Assembly: GCF_003950295.1 (NCBI RefSeq) | Contig: NZ_RHNP01000013.1 | Span: 1-60,112, forward strand | From: Loigolactobacillus iwatensis | GTDB taxonomy: Bacteria; Bacillota; Bacilli; Lactobacillales; Lactobacillaceae | Length of the DNA: 60,112 bases | Direction: 5' to 3' | Part shown: in pieces, positions 53,513-60,112 of the stretch | Position numbering within the stretch: position 1 is the first letter of the stretch | How the letters are laid out: each line of letters opens with the position of its first letter | The notes under the pieces: generated by a model | The model's input: the letters and a program-made list of their open reading frames with translations, nothing else | The model's database searches: none | Told to the model about the DNA's origin: nothing | Made by a program: the position numbers and the translations under genes

Positions 53513-54105
53513 AAAAAAAACACCGCGAAAAAAATCCGCCCATAACAATTTCTTGTTAAGGACGGATTTTTCCGCGGTGCCACCTTAATTCAGTCACGAA
53601 ATTAGTCTATTCCAAAAAAAGATAAACTAACTAATCTCGTCACTACGCTTAGCAAGGGACAAACATCCCTCCGGCAACTGACGCGTGCCTGACGTCAAAC
53701 TGTAGTAAGAGTGAGAAAAAAGCTGCTCAACTTCTGGAAGCTAGCCTAGAATTGTAACTAATTTTCGCAGAAAATTTGTTATGATTCGTAGCTAGCTGGA
53801 AGAAGTTAACTTTTTTCTCACGTTTCCATTCCGGTGAAACTGTCTTAACCTGGATTGTGGAAACGTGAAATGCAAGACAGCTTCCTGCGGTTAGCTACAT
53901 AAGTCGTCTCGGTCATTACATGACCAAGCCGCCTTATTAGGCTAATCCTCAGAAGCTAACCGTCTTTCATTTCACTCTTTTCGAGTTTGCCCTCGGTGGT
54001 CCATTTAATTGTCTGCGTTCGACTGCCATTCTCAGCACCGGCAACTCTCTTTGCGTGCACAACAATCTTGATCTCCACCTCATCGGTTTTTGATGCTATT
54101 TATTG
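53513..54105 (-). promoter_or_regulatory. T-box leader 1, tryptophan (UGG) specifier, before trpEG
   Basis: Nearly identical to leader 2 outside the foldback array. Stem I base GGTGG/CCACC (complements at 54075-54079 and 53995-53999), specifier UGG (complement at 54001-54003), T-box AAGGTGGCACCGCGG (53572-53586) and terminator (53513-53578). Uncharged tRNA-Trp would allow trpEG expression. About 590 bases long because of two foldback units. Confidence 0.94.
53711..53975 (-). repeat. Two foldback units in tandem inside T-box leader 1
   Basis: Units at 53711-53821 (111 bp) and 53865-53975 (111 bp), joined by a 43-bp hairpin linker (53822-53864). Arms are GTGAGAAAAAAG/CTTTTTTCTCAC and GTGAAATG..AAGAC/GTCTT..CATTTCAC. 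The first unit is the full-length form of the 46-bp unit in leader 2; the second is almost identical to the middle unit there. Confidence 0.85.
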
Positions 54106-54111
54106 TTTCAA

Positions 54112-54140
54112 AGCATAGAAGACTACTAACTCTTTGTCAA
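54112..54140 (-). promoter_or_regulatory. Promoter of the trpEG T-box leader
   Basis: TTGACA (54135-54140 on the minus strand), a 17-base spacer and TATGCT (54112-54117). The transcript starts near 54105. Confidence 0.8.
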
Positions 54141-54229
54141 CTATTTTTTATAAAACAAATTCAGCATTTATTATTGGTATATACCCCATTATCAAGACCA
54201 ACAGCCGTTGAGTGGATATCATCGTATAA

Positions 54230-54258
54230 TTGGTATCCTAAAAAGAAAGCGCTATAAT
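54230..54258 (+). promoter_or_regulatory. Promoter of fbp
   Basis: A -35 TTGGTA (54230-54235), a 17-base spacer and a perfect -10 TATAAT (54253-54258), about 45 bases before the fbp start. Confidence 0.7.
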
Positions 54259-54302
54259 GGCCTTATAAATATGAATTTAAAAATTTAAGGAGTTTTCACT
54301 TT

Positions 54303-56222
54303 ATGAATGAAACTGATCTTGCTTTACTAAAAGCTAAGTACCCAACTAAGACTGCACTTGCCACCGAGCTCATTAACCTCGAGGCAATTTTGAATTTACC
54401 AAAAAGTACTGAGGCCTTTATAAGTGATATCCACGGTGAATACGATGCATTTCAACACGTTTTACGCAGTGGCTCTGGTAACGTCAAACAAAAAGTTGCG
54501 GCCCTTTTTGCTGGAAAAATGACAAAAAATAAAATTAGCAACTTTTCATTTTTGATCTATTACCCGAAAGAACGGTTAACGGCCATTAAAAAGCGCTACG
54601 CTAGTAACGAAGAGCTTTGCCAGTGGTACCTAGACACCTTTACACGTCTAATCTCATTACTCCACTTTGTCTCAACAAAGTACACCCGCTCTAAAGTTCG
54701 AAAGGCATTAAAACCAGAGTTTGTTTACATCACTGAGGAGCTACTCTACGCCGATTTAGATAGCGTTGATAAATTACAGTACTATAGCAAAATCACCGAA
54801 AATATCATTACTTTAGGTCAGGCCGACGCCTTTATTATCGCAACTTGCCATAGCATTCAACAATTGGTCGTTGATCATTTACACATTGTTGGTGACATTT
54901 ATGATCGTGGGCCTTACCCGGACAAGATCATGGAACGACTAATGCAGCATCATTCCTTAGATATTCAGTGGGGTAATCATGATATTCTTTGGCTGGGTGC
55001 CGTCTCTGGCTCGCAGCTTTGTTTAGCAAATTTACTGCGAATCTGTGCACGTTACAATAATTTAAGTATTATCGAGGACGCTTACGGCATCAATTTACGC
55101 CACTTAGCGTTGTTTGCCGAAAAACATTACCAAGATAATCCAGCATTTCAACCAAAGCTAATGCACAATGAGCGCCCATTATCGGCCGCCGAAAAATTGC
55201 AGATAACACAAATTCACCAAGCAATTGCCGTAATTCAATTTAAGCTAGAAGGCCCGGCCATTGCCCGGCGACCTGAATTCAACATGGCCCACCGCGCGAT
55301 GTTAGATAAAATCGACTACGCCAAGCAAACAATTGAGCTAAAAGGCAAAACTTACCAGTTAGAGAATACCTGTTTTCAAACCATTGATCCTAAAGCACCC
55401 TATCAATTAACCCCAGAAGAACAAGATTTAATTGATCAGCTTACAACTGCGTTCATGCAGTCCGATAAATTACGCCGGCACATGGCATTCTTGGTAAAAA
55501 AAGGTAGTATGTACCTCACTTACAACGATAATTTGATTTTTCACGGCTGTATTCCCGTGGACGATAAAGGCAAGTTTCAAACTTTCCGCCTAAACGGAAA
55601 AGATTACGCAGGTCCAGAACTACTAACCGTTTTCGAAAAAAATTTGCGCGAAAGCTTTGCGCACCCACATACGACAAACGACCAGGCAACTGATCTCCTT
55701 TGGTATTTATGGACTGGACCTTTATCACCACTATTTGGCAAACATGACATGACCACGTTTGAGCGCTATTTTATTGCGGACAAAGAAACGCACTTTGAAG
55801 CGCCGAACGCTTACTATCGATTACGCCACGAAACTTGGTTTGTGGACCAACTATTAGAAGCCTTTGGACTTGATCCAAACACTGGCCACATTATTAACGG
55901 TCACACACCTGTCAAAAAGGGCCAGAGTCCAATTATGGCGGATCGAAAAATGCTAGTTATTGATGGTGGCTTTTCTAAGCCTTACCACAAAACAACCGGC
56001 ATTGGTGGCTACACACTGCTATATAATTCTTACGGAATGCAATTGGTGACCCACCAGCCATTCACTTCACGAGCAGATGCAATTGCAAATCTAACCGATA
56101 TTATTTCCACTAAACGAGTTGTAGATCAAGTCAGTCACCGTAAAATGGTGGCCCAAACCGATATTGGAAAAAAGCTCATTAAACAAGTTCGCCTGTTAAA
56201 GGAACTAATGCTCACAAAATAA
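54303..56222 (+). CDS. fbp: Class III fructose-1,6-bisphosphatase
   Basis: Gluconeogenic phosphatase, 639 residues, the usual length of the Firmicute class III enzyme. It has a metallophosphatase core: FISDIHGEYDAF (about residue 40), HIVGDIYDRGPYP, WGNHDILW, and INGHTPVKKGQ with VIDGGFSKPYHKTTGIGGY near the C-terminus. AAGGAG lies about nine bases before the ATG. Monocistronic, divergent from trpEG. Confidence 0.97.
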   Translation: MNETDLALLKAKYPTKTALATELINLEAILNLPKSTEAFISDIHGEYDAFQHVLRSGSGNVKQKVAALFAGKMTKNKISNFSFLIYYPKERLTAIKKRYASNEELCQWYLDTFTRLISLLHFVSTKYTRSKVRKALKPEFVYITEELLYADLDSVDKLQYYSKITENIITLGQADAFIIATCHSIQQLVVDHLHIVGDIYDRGPYPDKIMERLMQHHSLDIQWGNHDILWLGAVSGSQLCLANLLRICARYNNLSIIEDAYGINLRHLALFAEKHYQDNPAFQPKLMHNERPLSAAEKLQITQIHQAIAVIQFKLEGPAIARRPEFNMAHRAMLDKIDYAKQTIELKGKTYQLENTCFQTIDPKAPYQLTPEEQDLIDQLTTAFMQSDKLRRHMAFLVKKGSMYLTYNDNLIFHGCIPVDDKGKFQTFRLNGKDYAGPELLTVFEKNLRESFAHPHTTNDQATDLLWYLWTGPLSPLFGKHDMTTFERYFIADKETHFEAPNAYYRLRHETWFVDQLLEAFGLDPNTGHIINGHTPVKKGQSPIMADRKMLVIDGGFSKPYHKTTGIGGYTLLYNSYGMQLVTHQPFTSRADAIANLTDIISTKRVVDQVSHRKMVAQTDIGKKLIKQVRLLKELMLTK

Positions 56223-56365
56223 GAATTAATTATTATTTTGTTTATTCTGTTTATCTATTGGAACTTATGGTATTCTTTCTAGGTGTCTTCGTTAATTGTT
56301 TACACAATTACTATAAGATAAACTAAAAATAAATGAACATGTTTCCAACAACAGGAGGTCTAGTT

Positions 56366-57925
56366 TTGGACTATGAACAATTAATGCTGACAAAGACTGA
56401 TTATTCATTCTATCAGTTTTATGAATTATTAGATAAAATTCGGCCGGCAGTCTATACCGTCAATGAATTGGCGGAACGTACCGAGATGTCTTATCAGAAG
56501 ACTTATAACATGGTGCAAGACATCAATCAGCAAGTACAAGCCTATTTGCCAGAACAAAAATCATTTTTGACTGAACATGGTGGCGTGGATACACGCAAAC
56601 TATTTGTATCATTAGATCGTTATCGTTTTGAAATCATTCAGGCCAACCTACCATTCAAATTACTTTGGTACATGCTGACCACGGAGAACCCCACCATTGA
56701 AATCTTTTGTAAGGATAATGATGTTAGTAAATCAACTGTTTTTCGCAAACTCAAGTTATTCAATGATTTTCTAAAACGTTTTAAACTACACATGCGCTAT
56801 AAAAATTTAGCAATTGTCGGTGACGAACGCTATACTCGGTTGGTGCTTTATCAAGTTATGCGTATTACTGCACGGGAACAGTCCATTAACATTTTTCCAC
56901 CAGAGCTGCGCGAAGAAGTTCAACAAGTCCACAACCTTATCTTTCAAAATATTGATGTGTTTGAAGAATTACATGACACTGAGGATATTGACTTTGTTGT
57001 CGCAATCTTTTTACTTCGTGAGCACCACGGCTTTTACGTTAATAATGATTCTCGCTACCAAGCACTAACGGCCGAAAATCCTAATTATAATATCGATGTC
57101 TTGGCTCCGATGCTAGATGTTCCCGAAAATCGACTGGCTGGTGAACTTAATTTTGCTTTCTTCTTACTGAATTATCCGCCAATTTTCCGTGATGCTAACA
57201 GCAACTTTTTACAACGAACTTTGAGATTTTATTCGCGTACAGAAAATATTATTTGGTCACTAGTTACCGACTGCCTTAAAGTGATTCAACATAACGATTT
57301 TAACGACGAAGTTGACTTAACTCAAGATCGACTTCTTCTAGGTAATTTATTAAATACAACTTTGGGTTCATACATTTTACGGGGACCTTTTCCTGCATTT
57401 ACTTATGTGCCAATTAATGATTCAGTTCTTCGTTTCGGAAAAAACAAATTGTACCTAGATATTGATTATTATTTTAATCATCTACCGCAGAATTTTCGCG
57501 CTTTTTCTTCCGTTAAAGATCAGTTAATTAATGCTTTCTACCAATTCATTATGCGTAATTATGTTAGTTACGATAAGAATTACCAGCTGAAAATTGGCCT
57601 TTACATGGAAGAAAGTAATCTGACGTACCAGGACTATCGCGACCTGTTAAACGGTATTCCTTACTTTAAAGTAACACCTTACTTCACAAAATTCGCCGAA
57701 CAATATGATGTGGTTGTAACAACTTCTGCATCACTTTATCGAAAACACGCCCAGCGCGGTAACTACTTCTTCTTTGATGTTGAAACTAGCGATATTTTAG
57801 GCGGTTTGTACCAGCAATTGCAGACCTACTACGCTAAGCACATCTTAGGCGGACATTTAAAGAACAGCACCTCAGCTAGTAAAACAAAACCCGCTGGCCA
57901 AGATGATACTTCTTCGGAAAATTAG
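56366..57925 (+). CDS. Mga-like transcriptional regulator
   Basis: About 519 residues. Two N-terminal helix-turn-helix regions (YTVNELAERTEMSYQKTYNMV and NPTIEIFCKDNDVSKSTVFRKL) are followed by a long Mga/PRD-like helical domain and an EIIB-like C-terminal part (residues about 415-490), then a hydrophilic tail. I chose a TTG at 56366 because a perfect AGGAGG lies seven bases upstream; an in-frame ATG at 56333 has none. Mga-type regulators in streptococci control virulence and sugar genes. The target here is unknown. Confidence 0.8.
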   Translation: MDYEQLMLTKTDYSFYQFYELLDKIRPAVYTVNELAERTEMSYQKTYNMVQDINQQVQAYLPEQKSFLTEHGGVDTRKLFVSLDRYRFEIIQANLPFKLLWYMLTTENPTIEIFCKDNDVSKSTVFRKLKLFNDFLKRFKLHMRYKNLAIVGDERYTRLVLYQVMRITAREQSINIFPPELREEVQQVHNLIFQNIDVFEELHDTEDIDFVVAIFLLREHHGFYVNNDSRYQALTAENPNYNIDVLAPMLDVPENRLAGELNFAFFLLNYPPIFRDANSNFLQRTLRFYSRTENIIWSLVTDCLKVIQHNDFNDEVDLTQDRLLLGNLLNTTLGSYILRGPFPAFTYVPINDSVLRFGKNKLYLDIDYYFNHLPQNFRAFSSVKDQLINAFYQFIMRNYVSYDKNYQLKIGLYMEESNLTYQDYRDLLNGIPYFKVTPYFTKFAEQYDVVVTTSASLYRKHAQRGNYFFFDVETSDILGGLYQQLQTYYAKHILGGHLKNSTSASKTKPAGQDDTSSEN

Positions 57926-58005
57926 AAATCACTTTTGAAGAACTAGATTTCTGCATTTTACCAAACTTTTTCTAATAATAACTGACTTCACACGACAATC
58001 TAAAA

Positions 58006-58065
58006 GTGACCCAGGAAGCATAAGAATTAGACAACTAATTTCTACGCTTCCTGGGTCATTTCTTT
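58006..58065 (+). terminator. Terminator of the Mga-like gene
   Basis: TGACCCAGGAAGC..AGAATTAG and its complement form a long interrupted stem followed by TTTCTTTT. Confidence 0.85.
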
Positions 58066-58075
58066 TGCAAGTTAC

Positions 58076-58104
58076 TTAACTTTTTCAATGTTTTTCGGTA
58101 AAAT
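58076..58104 (+). promoter_or_regulatory. Promoter of the HAD phosphatase gene
   Basis: TTAACT (58076-58081), a 17-base spacer and TAAAAT (58099-58104), 25 bases before the start codon. Confidence 0.55.
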
Positions 58105-58128
58105 GAAGACTACTCAGGAGGCATTCAA

Positions 58129-58938
58129 ATGACAGCCAAACTTATTGCATTAGACCTTGACGGCACAACGCTTAATAATAACGGACAGCTTAGCCAAAAA
58201 ACAACCCGGATACTTAAGGCAGCTAGTCATGCCGGTCATAAAGTTGTGATTACAACTGGCCGCCCGGACAATATCAGCGAAAACTTTTACGATGAACTTG
58301 ACCTGACAACCCCGATGATTAATTTTAACGGTGGTTTAATCCACATTCCTCATCACCACTGGGCCGCAGAGTACCAAGCAACTTTGCAAACCAAACTAGT
58401 ACTCGCTTTACTAGAGCTCAAGAAACGCTTTGCCTTAAAGGCCATTGTAGCTGAGGGAAAGCAGTTTATTCTAACTGATCGACCTTTTCAGGACATTCCG
58501 TTTATGCCAAATATGCTACACCCAAAAGTACTGCTCAATTCGGCGAGTTTAAAGCAAGAGCCAATTTCAGTCACTCTTTTTACTAATGCACTAACCTTCC
58601 CCGCACTTCAGCAAACAATCCAATCAGAGTTTCCAATGGTTGTTGCACAAACTTGGGGTGCCTGGAATGGTGATAATGCGGCCTTAGAAATCGTAAAAAA
58701 GGCTACTCGCAAGTCTACTGGTATTCATTACTTACTTAATCATTTCAATATGACGGCCAACAACGTCATTGCGTTTGGTGATGATTTTAATGATCAAGAT
58801 ATGCTAGAATCTGCCGGCTGGGGTGTCGCTATGGCTAACGCTCAACCAGCGGTGAAGGCCGCCGCCAATACTGTGATTGCGGAAACAAATGACGAAGACG
58901 GCGTTGCTAACTACTTACGAAATTATCTAGCCCTATAA
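58129..58938 (+). CDS. Cof-type HAD-superfamily phosphatase
   Basis: A 269-residue HAD hydrolase of the Cof subfamily (cap C2B). Motif I is ALDLDGTTLNN (residues 6-16, nucleophile Asp8), motif II VITTGRP, motif III the Lys in ALEIVKKATRKSTGI, and motif IV VIAFGDDFNDQDML. Members dephosphorylate sugar phosphates or flavin/PLP-type substrates; the substrate cannot be told. AGGAGG precedes the ATG. Confidence 0.94.
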   Translation: MTAKLIALDLDGTTLNNNGQLSQKTTRILKAASHAGHKVVITTGRPDNISENFYDELDLTTPMINFNGGLIHIPHHHWAAEYQATLQTKLVLALLELKKRFALKAIVAEGKQFILTDRPFQDIPFMPNMLHPKVLLNSASLKQEPISVTLFTNALTFPALQQTIQSEFPMVVAQTWGAWNGDNAALEIVKKATRKSTGIHYLLNHFNMTANNVIAFGDDFNDQDMLESAGWGVAMANAQPAVKAAANTVIAETNDEDGVANYLRNYLAL

Positions 58939-58939
58939 A

Positions 58940-59371
58940 CTAAATAATATAATCACGAATAAACTGTTGATCGGCTTGAAAGCGTTCGGCTACTGGCGTT
59001 AGCGGCCAAGCAACTTCATTACAGAAAATCAATTGTTCGTCCTTGAAACGCCATAAACTCAAGACATCAATTTGATCTTCTTGCGTTAATTTAGTTGTTA
59101 TTTTTACAATGTAATGAACGGTGACCGCCTGCTCGTCTTCGGCAAAAATACAATCATGGACAACAAGTTCGTTAATCGTTGCCTTAGGTGCGGCGGCCAA
59201 ATGGTGTAGTCGTTCTAAATAACGGGTGTAGTTAATATTCTGCCCGTTTAAAACGACAATCAGTTCGTTGCTAAGATATTGTTCCACTTGTTCTAATTGT
59301 TGTTTTTGAATAACCTGTTGCAGTAAATTTAGAACTTGTTGTTTCGCTATTTCAGGAGTCACGCCTATCAT
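58940..59371 (-). CDS. SnoaL/NTF2-like domain protein
   Basis: A 143-residue protein with the NTF2-like pattern: two N-terminal helices (ILQQVIQKQQLEQVEQYL), NGQNINYTRYLERLHHL, then alternating beta strands (ATINELVVHDCIFAEDEQAVTV, IDVLSLWRFKDEQLIFCNEV). The fold serves many small-molecule functions, so none is proposed. AAGGAA lies close to the ATG, and a GTG three codons later is better spaced. Confidence 0.7.
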   Translation of the reverse strand: MIGVTPEIAKQQVLNLLQQVIQKQQLEQVEQYLSNELIVVLNGQNINYTRYLERLHHLAAAPKATINELVVHDCIFAEDEQAVTVHYIVKITTKLTQEDQIDVLSLWRFKDEQLIFCNEVAWPLTPVAERFQADQQFIRDYII

Positions 59372-59432
59372 TTCCTTTTAATTTTAATCCGCTAGATTTA
59401 AAATGAAGTTAATAACCCACCGGGAGCTAATT

Positions 59433-59978
59433 ATGAAATCTTTTCAAGCATTTTCAACTTTGAACCTACCCAATTATCAATTACGCTTTTTGAACACCGT
59501 GGCCGCTAAGGACATCTTTTCATTGCGCCATGATTCAAGCGTTGCTGCGGCTTCTGGCCGTAACACCGATCAAACTCTTGAGCAAACAATGGTTTATATT
59601 TATAAAATGATGACTGGCGTTAGTCGCCAGGACTTTTTAATGTGGGGAATTATGACTAAGGAAACAAACGAATTTGTAGGTTTAGTGCAGCTTTGGAATT
59701 TTAATACTAAACAAAACTCAGTTGAAATTGGCTACGAAATTCTTCCTAGCTGGCAGCGGCACGGTATCATGACTGAAATCTTAACCGAATTGATTCGCTT
59801 TAGCTTCAACGAGCTTAATTTGAAGCAGCTAAAGGCCGTAACTGCAGCCACCAATCAACCCTCCCGTAAACTTTTAGAAAAAGTCGGTCTTAAGCAGGAT
59901 CCCTCTTTCCACAAAAACACGTATAGTTTAGAAAAACAAAAAATTGAACTAGTTCAATACCTTGCTAACAAACAATAA
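59433..59978 (+). CDS. RimJ/RimL-type GNAT acetyltransferase
   Basis: A 181-residue GNAT from the ATG at 59433 (GGGAG six bases upstream; an earlier in-frame ATG at 59403 lacks a site). Typical of ribosomal-protein-type N-acetyltransferases: RLRHDSSVA-like start, FVGLVQLWNF, VEIGYEILPSWQRHGIMTEI (acetyl-CoA loop) and NQPSRKLLEKVGL. The substrate is unknown. Confidence 0.88.
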   Translation: MKSFQAFSTLNLPNYQLRFLNTVAAKDIFSLRHDSSVAAASGRNTDQTLEQTMVYIYKMMTGVSRQDFLMWGIMTKETNEFVGLVQLWNFNTKQNSVEIGYEILPSWQRHGIMTEILTELIRFSFNELNLKQLKAVTAATNQPSRKLLEKVGLKQDPSFHKNTYSLEKQKIELVQYLANKQ

Positions 59979-59989
59979 AGATTAAAAAC

Positions 59990-60112
59990 AGCCGTGTATT
60001 GGATTTTGTGCCCACACAAAATAGACATTAGAGCACTTAGGAGGTGCCATGTTTCGAGTTCGCGTACTTCGCGTTAGGAGAATGGACATCCGCCGTGTAT
60101 AAGATTTTGTGC
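59990..60112 (+). repeat. Family C repeat at the right edge of the window
   Basis: CCGTGTATTGGATTTTGTGC (59993-60012) recurs as CCGTGTATAAGATTTTGTGC (60093-60112), a period of 100 bases. Between them lie a hairpin (ATTTTGTG / CACAAAAT), ACTTAGGAGG, and GCCATGTTTCGAGTTCGCG...GAGAATGGACATCCGCC. This is the same order as in the leader at 22989-23139. The array probably continues beyond the window. Confidence 0.7.

Overview
The window looks like a chromosomal segment of a low-GC Gram-positive lactic acid bacterium of the family Lactobacillaceae. Evidence is the KxYKxGKxW signal peptide and MucBP repeats on a sortase-anchored surface protein, RexAB in place of a named AddAB, two PepD (C69) dipeptidases, a dlt operon with dltX, a class III fructose-1,6-bisphosphatase, an Mga-type regulator, T-box control of trp and methionine genes, and purine-rich Shine-Dalgarno sequences throughout. 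I cannot name the species. No phage, IS transposase, CRISPR array, rRNA or tRNA is visible.

Layout. 0-4.3 kb: a 1209-residue LPXTG surface protein and a small membrane protein. 4.3-10.3 kb: a PocR/AraC regulator, queG, a YdcF-type protein, a DUF5067-like lipoprotein and small unknowns. 10.3-17.7 kb: rexB-rexA. 18-26.4 kb: two paralogous pepD genes, an NlpC/P60 hydrolase, small membrane proteins and a SAP-domain protein. 27.2-27.4 kb: a probable 6S RNA, then a DedA protein. 28.6-38.7 kb: an OmpR-type two-component system, a terminator, and an eight-gene dlt operon (dltXABCD, a DltE-like serine hydrolase, an orphan PTS EIIC and an alpha/beta hydrolase). 39-45.7 kb: housekeeping and unknown genes, plus a Met T-box in front of a metC-like gene. 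45.7-54.1 kb: the whole tryptophan pathway as two transcription units, trpEG and trpDCFBA, each behind its own Trp (UGG) T-box. 54.3-60 kb: fbp, an Mga-like regulator, a HAD phosphatase, a SnoaL-like protein and a GNAT.

The most unusual content is intergenic. A family of foldback elements, mostly exactly 111 bp, recurs. Their outer arms are always complementary to each other but differ from copy to copy. They sit as tandem units inside both trp T-box leaders and again between each T-box terminator and a conserved mini-ORF (MQQLPGKRW...). One copy interrupts another dispersed intergenic repeat, for which an uninterrupted copy and a collapsed copy also exist in the window. A third, about 100-bp repeat with a conserved stem-loop core appears at 23 kb and at the right edge, with its apical loop inverted between copies.

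Genes working together: trpE to trpA convert chorismate to tryptophan under tRNA-Trp sensing. DltXABCD D-alanylate teichoic acids, and the linked serine hydrolase may remove or edit these esters. The upstream histidine kinase and regulator may sense the envelope. RexAB repairs double-strand breaks. The surface adhesin, NlpC/P60 hydrolase and YdcF protein are envelope functions.
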